64,000 nucleotides of DNA from a virus. Location of the stretch: IMG/VR virus record IMGVR_UViG_3300043397_000067, positions 1-64,000 of that record; one strand, written 5' to 3'. Positions 31,959-41,900 of this stretch are shown here, in pieces. Below the pieces are notes generated by a model. That model saw only the letters and a program-made list of their open reading frames with translations. It did no database searches and was not told the origin of the DNA. A program made the translations under genes and the position numbers. Within the stretch, counting starts at the first letter, position 1. Each line of letters starts with the position of its first letter.

Positions 31959-32246
31959 TTAAGTGCCAACTGACTTGTCGCAGTGGTCTTTATCGAATAC
32001 GTCTAGCAGTTTGCATAGCACGCATCCCCACTTTTTATTTTCTCTCTTAGCTCTACCTGCCCTTGAGGATACTGTTTCGTCCTCACTACCGTTGCTAGCT
32101 GCATTAAATAGCTGGTCGAAACTAATTGCTATCTTCCAACTCTTGTCTGGCGCTACCAGTACTGTGTACAGATAGCGAACAAAAGCTATTACTGCTGCAA
32201 GGGCGAGCAGTGGAAGAAAACAAATCAGTATCAACCTAGCTTTCAT
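31959..32246 (-). CDS. Membrane-anchored protein with Cys pair
   Basis: MKAR followed by a hydrophobic helix (LILICFLPLLALAAVIAFVRYLY), then a soluble acidic/basic domain with CVLC. Could be a signal anchor. 95 residues; overlaps the upstream stop (ATGA). Role unknown, but it belongs to the lysis-side gene group. Confidence 0.55.
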   Translation of the reverse strand: MKARLILICFLPLLALAAVIAFVRYLYTVLVAPDKSWKIAISFDQLFNAASNGSEDETVSSRAGRAKRENKKWGCVLCKLLDVFDKDHCDKSVGT

Positions 32247-32551
32247 GCAGCGTCCCTAGCAAGGGCCTCACTTATATACAGGCTGTAGAGTACAGCATAA
32301 ACTTGCTCATGCGTCATAACAGTACCAGTAGGTTCCCCAGTAGTCGGGTCAATCAACTGAAATACGCCATCAGCTCTAAAGCTGGCGTTTATTGCTCCAA
32401 CGGGTCGTGCAATTGAATCTGCTCCAAGCTCAATAAACCGCTCCTCAAGAAAGGCCATTGATGGCACACCACCCTTGGGGTTGTTAATGACTACCTGATT
32501 ACATCTGGTATAAGCTGTACCAGAAATAGAACTTTCATTGTAGTTTGGCAC
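32243..32551 (-). CDS. Hypothetical protein of the fibre cluster
   Basis: The 102 residues start at GTG 32551 with SD AAGGAG. No membrane segment. Small alpha/beta domain (SMAFLEERFIELGADSIARP, then TGEPTGTVMTHEQVYAVLY). Possibly a small tail-associated or chaperone protein. Confidence 0.5.
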   Translation of the reverse strand: MPNYNESSISGTAYTRCNQVVINNPKGGVPSMAFLEERFIELGADSIARPVGAINASFRADGVFQLIDPTTGEPTGTVMTHEQVYAVLYSLYISEALARDAA

Positions 32552-32560
32552 AGTAGCTCC

Positions 32561-32758
32561 TTAAGCGGACTTGAGTGTAGGCGAATAACCCTGAGCAGAG
32601 GCTGACTGCAAGGCTTCCTCAAGGGACTTGACCTGTTGTTGTAGAACAACAATAGTCCCGGCGTCCATGACGTTTTGGGCTTGAGCAATATCGCGCTGTC
32701 GGGTAAGACAGGCGAAACGGGCATTGAGTTCGATTTCAGAAACGATGTTTTCGGGCAT
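32561..32758 (-). CDS. Small coiled-coil protein next to the large fibre
   Basis: 65 residues, helical (LNARFACLTRQRDIAQAQNV, then VVLQQQVKSLEEALQSA). SD AAGGAAA before ATG 32758. It could assist trimerisation or folding of the fibre encoded just upstream; unproven. Confidence 0.55.
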   Translation of the reverse strand: MPENIVSEIELNARFACLTRQRDIAQAQNVMDAGTIVVLQQQVKSLEEALQSASAQGYSPTLKSA

Positions 32759-32767
32759 TTTATTTCC

Positions 32768-35700
32768 TTACCAGTAGGGGATGTATCGGGTGGTTCCCGC
32801 CACGGCAATGGCAAGCCACCCTTGGACTGTGGTGTTAGCGCCAGTCGGGCCAACGCTGCCAAGTGTAGTCGCAACTGCACCATTTGCAACGTTTGAGTTC
32901 ACAAAATTTACGCGACCGTTAGTGGTGCCAGTGCCAGTAGTGAGGTTAATGTCACCACCTACGCCAGAGCTACCATTAGATGCTGTTATAGATACGTTAG
33001 CACCAGCACCAGTAGAGCCTCTAGCCCCGGCTGTTATAGTAACAGCACCTCCTGCCCCGGTGGCCCCACCAGTACCCCCAGCGATATTTACAGCACCACC
33101 AGCAGCAGCAAGCCCACCTGCACCGGCTGTTATGTTTATAGCACCACCGATACCACCAGTAGTCGTAGTAGAACCCTGACCAGCTAGTATGTCTACTTTT
33201 CCGCCCACAATGCCAGTAACTGTGGCACTAGAATTACCAGCAGTAATAACAACATTACCTGCTCTTACATTACTATTGGTTAAGTTACCCGCAGTAATAG
33301 TAACATCACCGCCTTGGTTACCGCCATTACCAGCTGTTACGCTAATAGAGCCTCCGTTAGACCCCGCAGTAGTACCGCCTGTAATAACTACACTACCTCC
33401 ACTACCTAGTGAGTTAGTAACTGCACCACCGGTTATAGCTACATTACCCCCAGTACCAGAGCCAGAAGACGTACCACCATTTATAGTAACAAGGCCCCCA
33501 GGAGATGTATTAGATATACCGTCACCCCCGGATACAGTAGTACTGCCAGATACACCGCCTGAACTACCTCCGGCTTTAATAGATACTGCTCCACCATTCT
33601 GGCCAAGGCCACCAGCTCCAGCAGTTATAGTAACTGCACCGCCAATACCCCCACTGGTAGTTGTAGACCCAGCACCTGCTGTAATTACTACAGGGCCACC
33701 AGCCACAGAGGCAACTGCACCGGCAGCACCTCCGTTAATTACTACTCCACCGGAGTTACCGGACTGTGCAGCACCCGATGTACCGCCCTGCAGAGTAAGT
33801 ATCCCAGCAGTAGATGCAGAACCACTACCTATTGTAATTGTTATATTACCAGATGTATTTGCATTACCTGTAGTAATACTAATTGCACCGCTAGAGGTTG
33901 AGGATGCGGCGGTATTTATTGAACACGCCCCTGAGCTACCGGTAGACGAAGAGCCGCTAGCTATAGTTACATTACCGCCAGTAGCTGCAAGTCCACCAGT
34001 ACCAGCGGTAATAGAAATAGCGCCTCCAATGCCGCCAGTAGTAGTAGTGGAGCCTGCTCCAGCGGTGAGCACTATTGGGCCACCTGCCACAGAAGCTACT
34101 GCACCAGTAGAACCACCGTTAATAACTACTCCACCAGAGTTACCGGATTGCGCTGTATTAGATGTTCCACCTTGCAGGGTTAAAATGCCAGCAAATCCGG
34201 TAGCTCCACCCGTTCCAGAGGATATAGTTATATTACCGCCGGAGTTTGAAAGACCTCCAGTACCACCAGTAATTGTAATAGGCCCACCAAAACCCCCTGT
34301 AGTTGTGGTAGAACCAACACCACCAGTTAACACGACTGGACCACCAGATATACCTATTACTGCACCAGCAGCACCACCAGTTATGACAACACCGCCTGAG
34401 TTGCCAGACTGCGTTGTGTTGGATATACCACCAGTTATATTTAAAATACCCGCTCGCCCTGTAGCACCCCCACTAGCTACAGATAAATTAAGGTTACCGC
34501 TTGCAGCAGCAAGTCCACCAGTACCGGAAGTGATAGTAACTGCACCACCAACGCCACCAGTCGTTGTAGTAGAGCCTGCACCAGCAGTAAGCACAACAGG
34601 GCCACCTGCAATAGAGGCTACAGAGCCAGCGTTGCCTCCCAGCAGAACCACCCCACCGGAGTTACCCGACTGTGCAGACCTTGCTGAACCACCCTGCAAA
34701 GTAAGAATACCGGGGGTGCCTGACGTTGGGTTTCCAACAGAGATAGTTACGTTACCGCTACTACCAGAAGTAGTAGTACCAGAGCTAATGGAGATAGGGC
34801 CGCTAGCACCGCTAGTGCTTCCACCTACTCCGGTAGCTAAAGTAATTGAGCCACTACTACCAGTAGTACTACCGCTACCAGTAGTGAGTTGAAATACTCC
34901 ACCACCGGATGCTGATGGCGTGGTATTAAATACAACATCACCAGTACTAGTAACAAGCAGTATATTAGTAGCCCTTGCATTAACAGACAAGGCGTTTGCA
35001 GTGGAGCCAGCAAGTGTGCTTATGGAGACAAGGTTTTGACTTCCTACGCCGCCAGTAGCTGCGGAAGTTTCACCGATAGCGAATGCCGTCTGAGCGGCTG
35101 TAGTCTGCGACCAGTTCCAAGTCTGTGGATTGTTGCCGTTGGCAAGCGTGTTTGAGCCTGTTGCAGCCGTCAGACCACTCAAGGCCGAGGTCACACTCAA
35201 CTGGCTTGCTGGGACCTTGCCAGTGCCATCCAATGATGCGTAGCCGTTAGCATTACCCTTCTCACTCAAATCCTGCTTGAGATTGAATGCTGTTTGCTGA
35301 GCAGTAGAGACTGGCTTGTTTACGTCAGAAGTGTTATCTACGTTGGATAACCCGATATCGGCTTTAGCAAGTGTTACTACCCCGGCGTATCCATTTACAG
35401 AGTCTACTGCACCACTGGTTATATAAATATAGGCACTACCAGACCACCTATAAGTCTTGTTTGTATCAAGTGCTACATAAATCTTACCGGTTTCACCGGT
35501 TCCTGGAAAGGCTGCAAGATTGGCGTACTCAAGAACATCGTCAACAAAAGATGGCAGTTGACCCGAGGGAACTTTACCACCAGAGTCCAAGGAAGCATAG
35601 CCATTAGCTACGCCTTTTGCAGATACATCCTGCTTTAAGTTCAAAGCAGTTGTAGTAGCTGTAGAGACAGGCTTATTTACGTCAGATGTATTATCGACGT

Positions 35701-35944
35701 TGCTAAGTCCAACATCAGCCTTAGTAGGTGCAGACCACGAAAAGTCATAATCTGTAGTACTATTTTTTCTAAGGTAGAAACCTGTAGCACCTCCTGTAGG
35801 AGTACCTACACCGGAGGGGCCTTGGCCCACTGACAAAGCAAGTGCTATAGTGGGGGGCGCACCAATGGCAAGTTGTATCGGGTCTTGCCCGGCCTCCACT
35901 ACCTCAAGATTTAGAGGGGCAGGTGTATTAACAGTAATACTCAT
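32768..35944 (-). CDS. Giant glycine-rich tail fibre
   Basis: The 1058 residues begin with a virion-attachment-like domain, then two copies of a stalk module (KADVGLSNVDNTSDVNKPVS, then NGYASLD and GKVP motifs) at about 75-130 and 190-245. From about 290 to 1000 the sequence is a run of Gly/Ser/Thr/Ala/Ile repeats such as GGVVITGG and GSTTTTGG, in larger units of about 90 residues. The last 45 residues (GPTGANTTVQGWLAIAV...YIPYW) resemble the common fibre end domain. Such Gly-rich stacks occur in receptor-binding tips of long-tailed phages. It overlaps the Ig-like gene by 4 bases. Confidence 0.85.
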   Translation of the reverse strand: MSITVNTPAPLNLEVVEAGQDPIQLAIGAPPTIALALSVGQGPSGVGTPTGGATGFYLRKNSTTDYDFSWSAPTKADVGLSNVDNTSDVNKPVSTATTTALNLKQDVSAKGVANGYASLDSGGKVPSGQLPSFVDDVLEYANLAAFPGTGETGKIYVALDTNKTYRWSGSAYIYITSGAVDSVNGYAGVVTLAKADIGLSNVDNTSDVNKPVSTAQQTAFNLKQDLSEKGNANGYASLDGTGKVPASQLSVTSALSGLTAATGSNTLANGNNPQTWNWSQTTAAQTAFAIGETSAATGGVGSQNLVSISTLAGSTANALSVNARATNILLVTSTGDVVFNTTPSASGGGVFQLTTGSGSTTGSSGSITLATGVGGSTSGASGPISISSGTTTSGSSGNVTISVGNPTSGTPGILTLQGGSARSAQSGNSGGVVLLGGNAGSVASIAGGPVVLTAGAGSTTTTGGVGGAVTITSGTGGLAAASGNLNLSVASGGATGRAGILNITGGISNTTQSGNSGGVVITGGAAGAVIGISGGPVVLTGGVGSTTTTGGFGGPITITGGTGGLSNSGGNITISSGTGGATGFAGILTLQGGTSNTAQSGNSGGVVINGGSTGAVASVAGGPIVLTAGAGSTTTTGGIGGAISITAGTGGLAATGGNVTIASGSSSTGSSGACSINTAASSTSSGAISITTGNANTSGNITITIGSGSASTAGILTLQGGTSGAAQSGNSGGVVINGGAAGAVASVAGGPVVITAGAGSTTTSGGIGGAVTITAGAGGLGQNGGAVSIKAGGSSGGVSGSTTVSGGDGISNTSPGGLVTINGGTSSGSGTGGNVAITGGAVTNSLGSGGSVVITGGTTAGSNGGSISVTAGNGGNQGGDVTITAGNLTNSNVRAGNVVITAGNSSATVTGIVGGKVDILAGQGSTTTTGGIGGAINITAGAGGLAAAGGAVNIAGGTGGATGAGGAVTITAGARGSTGAGANVSITASNGSSGVGGDINLTTGTGTTNGRVNFVNSNVANGAVATTLGSVGPTGANTTVQGWLAIAVAGTTRYIPYW
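33050..34870 (-). repeat. Tandem degenerate repeats in the fibre gene
   Basis: The DNA repeats units of about 280 bases that encode GNSGGVVI, GGPVVLTAGAGS, TTTTGG and GGAITITAG motifs; at least four long units can be seen, with shorter ones between. The strong third-codon bias also opens a long proline-rich frame on the + strand. Confidence 0.8.
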
Positions 35945-36324
35945 GTCTTGGTAACCTCACGGAATACGGATACAGCACCATACATCAATGGTGTAACAAC
36001 CCCAGCAATTTCCATCTCCATATCCCAGTAGTACTGAGAGTCTGCATCAGTTTCTGTCAATCCCGCAGAAAGTGAGGCAGTGTCAGTAGCAGTTATAGAG
36101 TAAGAAAACTGTCCAGCAGCCGAGTTAGTTATCGTGCATGTAAACGGAGCCGCTACAGTAGCTGAGTTAGGCAACCGTCTTACCTGCCCACGGATTGTAG
36201 CACCGGCAAGGCTTACTGGGGATGTGTCCGGATTAGTCAGTGTGCAGGCCATAGGGCCGAATGTGGCACCCTGACGCACCAGTAGGTTAAGCTCTGCACC
36301 CTTGAAACCAATAGTTACTGCCAT
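35941..36324 (-). CDS. Ig-like tail protein
   Basis: ATG 36324 with SD AAGGAGC gives 127 residues. Beta-sandwich pattern: LNLLVRQGATFGPMACTLTN, then GATIRGQVRRLP, FTCTITNSAAGQFSYSIT, and YYWDMEMEIAGVVTPLMYG. Similar beta-sandwich proteins are common on phage tail tips and fibres. Confidence 0.65.
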   Translation of the reverse strand: MAVTIGFKGAELNLLVRQGATFGPMACTLTNPDTSPVSLAGATIRGQVRRLPNSATVAAPFTCTITNSAAGQFSYSITATDTASLSAGLTETDADSQYYWDMEMEIAGVVTPLMYGAVSVFREVTKT

Positions 36325-36325
36325 T

Positions 36326-38098
36326 TTATTTAGCTCCTTCAAGCGCCTCAAGGCGGGCTGTAAGTTCTTGTATAGCTTTTACAAGTACTGGTATGAGGCT
36401 ACTCTCGTTGTACAAAAGTTTGTCTGGATTTTCATTATCTATAATAACTGCGTCATCCCCCTCAAGTGCAAGTACTTCCTGAGCCTTAAAGCCGTAGCGC
36501 TTGCCGCCTTGTGTATCCGTAGTGTCCCTAGATACTCTAAATCTGTAGCTTACAGGGCTAAGAGCTTTAACAAATTCAAGTCCATGCAGCACGGGTTGAA
36601 AGTCCGTTTTATCCCTTTCATCAGAAACTACGGTCCAAGCTACCTGAATATACGCATTAGTTGCCGCAGTGCTACCAAGCACTATACGGTTAGACTCCGT
36701 AGTTACGTTAAACACCGAGGTGCCCACACCCGAGGAAATCTCAATATTATTAGTACCACTTGTTGCGTTAATGAGGGCTTGGCTACCTATAGCCGTATGA
36801 ATACCAGATACTACGGAGTACAGGGCTTGGTAGCCGACTGCAGTGCAACTATTGGACGAACTAAGGTTTTGACCAGCTTGATAACCTACAGCAGTATTAA
36901 AACTGCTGTTAGTAGCATTAACAAGTGCCCCATAACCTATAGCCGTGTTGCTAGCGCCAACTGTGTTTGTCTGCAGTGCAGAATACCCCAGCGCAGTATT
37001 ACCGGAACCTGTAGTAAGTGCAGCCCCCGCCGATTTACCTACTAAAGTACAGGTACTCCCAGAAGTTAGTGCAAGTCCCGAGTTATGGCCGACAAGTGTG
37101 TTGTCAGAGCCTGTGTTTGTCGCTGAACTACCAGCATACGAACCTATAGCAGTATTTCTGGCGCCTGTGGCGTTATATAGAGAACTTACACCAACTGCTA
37201 CAATGCTACCGTTGCTATTAGCTACATTTAAAGCATTATAGCCTACAGCGACATTGTAGCCGCTAGCTAAAGAACCGCCGCTTTGGTAACCAACAGCGGT
37301 GTTTCCAAGTGCGCCAGACGTAGTGTACAGGCTACGATAACCTATAGCTACGTTAGCCTGACCAGAAGAGTTGCTAGCTAGGGTAGAGTTACCAACTGCT
37401 ACGTTCTCTGTACCAGAAGTGCTAGACTGCATAGCCGAGCTTCCAACTGCTACGTTGTTAGAAGCTGTAGTACTGGCGCTAAGAGCGAAAGAGCCAACAG
37501 ATACATTGTTGCTACCAGTGGTATTGGCAGAGCCGGAGTTACTGCCAGCAAATACGTTACTTCCGCCGGAGCTTATAGAACTACCCGCACTCAGGCCTAT
37601 AGACGTATTATTAGTGTTACTATTGTTACCAGAGCCTACAGTAATAGTACCCTTAACCTTGATATCACTATCACACACCATAGTGATACTAGTCGGAGAG
37701 ATAGTCCAACTATTAAATGTACCTGACCCACCAGTAAATGTTACGTTTACAATAAGTGTAGTAGATGAGTAAGAAGTTACAACACCTTTCATGTAGTTAT
37801 TTGCATCAGCAGCAATAACTACAGCCATACCAACAGCCCACAACTTGCCTGACTGCGTTGTAAAAGTCTTGGAGCCTGTACCGATGGCAGTGCTAGTAGT
37901 GCTGGAGCCGCTGTATCCGGGCAAGGCCAGCGCAGCAGCCGCACTGGCGGCAACGTCTGCATTAGTCTGCATGGCAATGGCAGTAGCATTCACCTCGGTC
38001 GTAAAGGTGCCAAGCGCAGCTACCCAAGCGTTAGCCTGCGTGGCAAAGTTTATTGGGTCGTCCCGTGTAGGTGCGGTTGGGAGTGCTGTAATCGTCAT
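36326..38098 (-). CDS. Tail fibre with S74 self-cleaving chaperone
   Basis: The 590 residues have an N-terminal attachment region (GTFTTEVNATAIAMQTNADVA) and a stalk of YadA/haemagglutinin-like repeats of about 22 residues (such as GNTALGYSALQTNT and NTAVGYQAG). The C-terminal 120 residues form a peptidase S74 intramolecular chaperone: VVSDERDKTDFQPVLHGL holds the cleavage Ser, followed by VSYRF, GFKAQEV and a coiled-coil end (LVKAIQELTARLEAL). It trimerises, folds the fibre and cuts itself off. Likely a side or tip fibre. Confidence 0.88.
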   Translation of the reverse strand: MTITALPTAPTRDDPINFATQANAWVAALGTFTTEVNATAIAMQTNADVAASAAAALALPGYSGSSTTSTAIGTGSKTFTTQSGKLWAVGMAVVIAADANNYMKGVVTSYSSTTLIVNVTFTGGSGTFNSWTISPTSITMVCDSDIKVKGTITVGSGNNSNTNNTSIGLSAGSSISSGGSNVFAGSNSGSANTTGSNNVSVGSFALSASTTASNNVAVGSSAMQSSTSGTENVAVGNSTLASNSSGQANVAIGYRSLYTTSGALGNTAVGYQSGGSLASGYNVAVGYNALNVANSNGSIVAVGVSSLYNATGARNTAIGSYAGSSATNTGSDNTLVGHNSGLALTSGSTCTLVGKSAGAALTTGSGNTALGYSALQTNTVGASNTAIGYGALVNATNSSFNTAVGYQAGQNLSSSNSCTAVGYQALYSVVSGIHTAIGSQALINATSGTNNIEISSGVGTSVFNVTTESNRIVLGSTAATNAYIQVAWTVVSDERDKTDFQPVLHGLEFVKALSPVSYRFRVSRDTTDTQGGKRYGFKAQEVLALEGDDAVIIDNENPDKLLYNESSLIPVLVKAIQELTARLEALEGAK

Positions 38099-38985
38099 GT
38101 CAATCCTTCTATCTCAAGTGTACACATACTAGCAGAGAAATACTGTATGTCCATTGTGAAATCTCTGTAAAATCCAAATACGTTTAGTGACTGGTAGTTA
38201 CTGTCATCAGTACCCACCCACATGCAGGGTGTGGCTCTTAAGTCCGCAAGTACGCCGTAGACTCTATCGAAGTCTGTATTAAGCACCCACAGCTTAGTGT
38301 TTACTCTACTGCTAAAGCTACGCTTTACGAACGTAGTAACCCCGAACTCGTCAGTATTCTTTCTTGAGTAGTCGGTTATGCCAAGCGTTGTGCCATACTG
38401 AGCGCCGCCAATACTGGCTGCATTACCAAAGCTTACATTACCGATGGCCACCACTGCAAGCGGCGCAGCACTTACTTTAATGTCCATACTAGCATTAACA
38501 TACGAAGGCAAACCACCCAGTACAAGTGTATTAACTTGCGTAAAGGGTTCAAAGAAATATAGATACCAGTCTGTAATAACAGCCCGGTCAAGTGTAATGT
38601 CACCACTATCGTAAACAGTAGGTCCAGCTATTCCGTCTTTAATTACTACCCTTGCCTTAGTACCTGTAAGATTAACCAAAGCAAGTGAATCACAGTTTCC
38701 AGTAGCTACCTTAAACTCTATGTCACCCAGGTCTTCAGAAGCAGTGCTGACCTGTGGGTCAAATGCTGCCCACTTGTTAGATGGACCAAATACTGACCAC
38801 TGCGCTGGGCTTATATCGGGCTGATTACCCGTAGTAGATGTTGTAGCAGTATATATGTAGTTACCATACACTACCTTAGTCCCAGTAGTATAGGCAGTCA
38901 CAGCCGAGTATGTAGCGTACAGTTCCGTGGTGGAACTGTACTGAATCATACCTGCAACCATTGTTGTGGGTTTTATGACCTTCAT
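38095..38985 (-). CDS. Tail-tip protein with carbohydrate-binding-like module
   Basis: The 296 residues come right after the tape measure, where distal tail or hub proteins usually are. Residues about 25-65 resemble a type 5/12 carbohydrate-binding module (YTTGTKVVYGNYIYTATT, then NQPDISPAQW). The rest is beta-rich. It seems too short for a complete hub (Tal). Overlaps neighbours by 4 bases. Confidence 0.6.
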   Translation of the reverse strand: MKVIKPTTMVAGMIQYSSTTELYATYSAVTAYTTGTKVVYGNYIYTATTSTTGNQPDISPAQWSVFGPSNKWAAFDPQVSTASEDLGDIEFKVATGNCDSLALVNLTGTKARVVIKDGIAGPTVYDSGDITLDRAVITDWYLYFFEPFTQVNTLVLGGLPSYVNASMDIKVSAAPLAVVAIGNVSFGNAASIGGAQYGTTLGITDYSRKNTDEFGVTTFVKRSFSSRVNTKLWVLNTDFDRVYGVLADLRATPCMWVGTDDSNYQSLNVFGFYRDFTMDIQYFSASMCTLEIEGLT

Positions 38986-41900
38986 ACTGCGTGTGTAGTT
39001 ATGGGTGTATCTGCATCATTACGTATCAGCAGACCGCGACCATCCCAGTCATTTTGGAGCTTCGCCATTTTAGCCGTGTGCGTAGCCGTTGCGCGGGTTT
39101 CATACCGCAGCAAGTCAATTTGGGCTATCAATTCCTTGATAAGTCCTGACACATTGCCGTCATCGGAGCCGCCAAGCATTGACTTGGTTTGCGACGCATT
39201 GTAGTACATTGCTGGCCCGGTAGCCTCAATCTCTGGCCCATCTTCACCAACAAGTCTATAACCACCTCTATGATAGCCCCCAGACGCAAAGGCTGGTATA
39301 GTCAAGGTGGGGTCTACAGCTTTAGCTGCAAACATAGCTTTATTAGCCAGCACGGAAACAGAAGCTAACCACTGTTCACGGGTAGCACTATTTTCTTTCA
39401 GTGCGGTGCTTATATCTGGCAGAGCGTCTGCAAGCTTTGTCAGGTATTCAGCTTGTGTAGTTCCAGACGTAGACAAAGCAAGTGTATAGTTCTTATCGAA
39501 CTGCCCTATTTGCTGCTGCAGCGTCAGCGCTGGAGAAGCGTCCTTCATGACTTTTTCAGCAGCCTGCATCAAGCTATCTGCACTAGATACTGCAGCACTG
39601 GTCATGTCGATGAAAGCAGAGCTAAGCTTGAGCAAACCACCATATACTGCTTGACCACTTTCAGTGGTAAGGTCCTGAGCCTCTACAAGCTGGCGGAATG
39701 CTTGCCGAGTCATTGGAACTGTACTGATACCCAACTTAGACAGCTCGGACGTAAATACGCTAAGCTTAGAGCTAGACTTATCAGTGTTGCTGTAGAATGC
39801 GTCAAAGTAGCCTCGTACTGCAGACTCAAACTCAGATTGAGAGCCTACTGCGTTGATTATGTTTTGAGCATACTGCGCACTCTGCATAGATGCAGAGTAC
39901 GTAGCCTTACCAAGCAGTAGCATAGCTGAGTTAACGCTATTCAGGCCGCCAGACAGCCGCGACAAAGTAGCAGAAGCAGTTTCACCTATCTGTGAGTACT
40001 CAGTAGTCCCAAGTATAAGCTGGGCCATAGCTTCTCCAGCACCCTCAAACGCAGACTTAATCTGAGCGTTTATCTGGTCACCATTAAGGCCGTCTGTTGC
40101 AAAAGCAAAGCTATGTGTGAAATTAACCAAGGCTTCTGCTGATGCACCAAGTGTAGTAGCCTGCAAAGCCGCCTGAGTCTTAACCAGTTGGAACTGGTTA
40201 GACAGCTGCTTTACTATACGTGGGTCAAGAGCGGAAGTGTCTCTCCCGCCTGAGCTAAACCAGCCACCCTCATAGTCTGTATAGCTATAGCCTGAGAAAC
40301 CGTCACCAGCGCCAAAGGTTCCGGCGATACCACTACCGTCGTATTTTTTGCCAAATGCACGGTTAAATAGGCCAGAAGCAATACCACCGATAGGCCCGAA
40401 CCACAGGGATACAGCAGTCCCAATAGCATCAGCAAAGTTACTGACCTTAAAGCCGCCGCTTATTGCATTTTTAAGTGATACACCTGCAGCAGCGCCGCCT
40501 ACAGCACCGAGTACTTGACCAAGCTGGGCACCTACCCCGGTTAGTTGGTAAGCGTTACCATCATAGTAGCTTACTCCAAGCTTTTCGCCCATGGAGTTAC
40601 CGGCAAGCTTAGTGAAACCATTAGCAATACTTGTAGACACGCCACTATTAAGAGCATCAAACACGCTCTTACCTGCGGACAGGGCGCTAAACGCGCTGCC
40701 CTTGCCAGTGCCCGCTCCTTGGGCCGCAGCAGCCGCGCCAGTGGGGTTCAGGGCCGTCGCAATGGTAGCGGCAAGGTCATTGATGATCGGGTCAAGGAAA
40801 AGGCGCAGCGGGGCCATCAGCGCCCGTTGAATCTGGTCACGCAGTTTCTTACCGGACTTGTCTCCTACACCGATGATAGCGTCGAACAGTGAGTCAGCTA
40901 TGTCTTTAGAGGTAGTCTTCCAAGACGTAGCAAGTTTCTGACGCTCAGCCTCAAGCTGGTCAGAGTCAAACTTAGCACCGGCAGTGCTGCCTGCCTTAGA
41001 GATATATGTAGCTTCATCCTTTGATAGCTTAGCAATTTCAGCTCTAAGCCTCTCAATCTCAAGGCCCTTACGTCTGTACATCTCAATGTACTCTGGGTTT
41101 CCACCACTAGAAGTGGCCAACTCATCGTACTTTGCCTGCTCAGCTGTAAGTTCAGTGATCTTAGTAGTAGTAGAAGCAATTCTATCAGAGAAATCCTCTT
41201 GTACTTTCATCTGAGCTTCAACTATAGCTACTGCTCTAGGTCCTTGCTTCTCCGCAGCAGCCCTTGCAGCCTCCACAGCCGAAGCTTTATTGACGCGCTT
41301 ACTGTAACTCTGCATCCACTCCTCATTAGCCTTAACCATACGGTTAATCTCACCAGTGGCTTCGTAGGTTTCATTAGCAAGCCTCTTCGTCTCGTCAGAC
41401 TGACGGGCAATGCTATCATCAATAATCTTACTAGCAGAGCTGTCGTATGCTTCCCCAAGCGCTGTCAAGCGTTCATTTAGATTGCTTTTCTTCTTTGGGT
41501 CTTTCTCTTTATCGTACTGGTCCCCAATAGCTTTATAAACGCTAGTGTACTCCTTATACAACTTATTAAGGCTGTCAGTCTCTATTTTGTCAGCTTCGTC
41601 ATTAAAACGCTTGATAGTAGCCGTTCTCTTAACATAAAACTCAACGTCGCTGAGTTCTTTAGCTTTATGAGCATAGCCGAGCATATCAAGCTCGTCTTGC
41701 ATGAGCTTTCTTTGTAGGCCAAGGTCTCTACTATAGGCAGCGTTTATCTTACCAGAGTTATCATAAATCCGACCCATGTCTTCATCAGTAGAAAGCATAC
41801 CAGTACCAGCTTCACGCTTGTTCCTAGCCTTTCTGGAAGCTTCAGACTGTATTTCATCCAACTTAGAAAGAGACTTTATACGCCCCGCATCGGCCAGCAG

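Noticed and set aside
33189-34892. 567-codon proline-rich frame on the + strand
   Set aside because: It is the mirror of the Gly-rich fibre repeats: GGT/ACC codon bias keeps the opposite strand open. No SD or plausible domain.
36302-37045. 247-codon + strand frame
   Set aside because: Antisense of the S74 fibre stalk; composition is unlike a protein, no SD.
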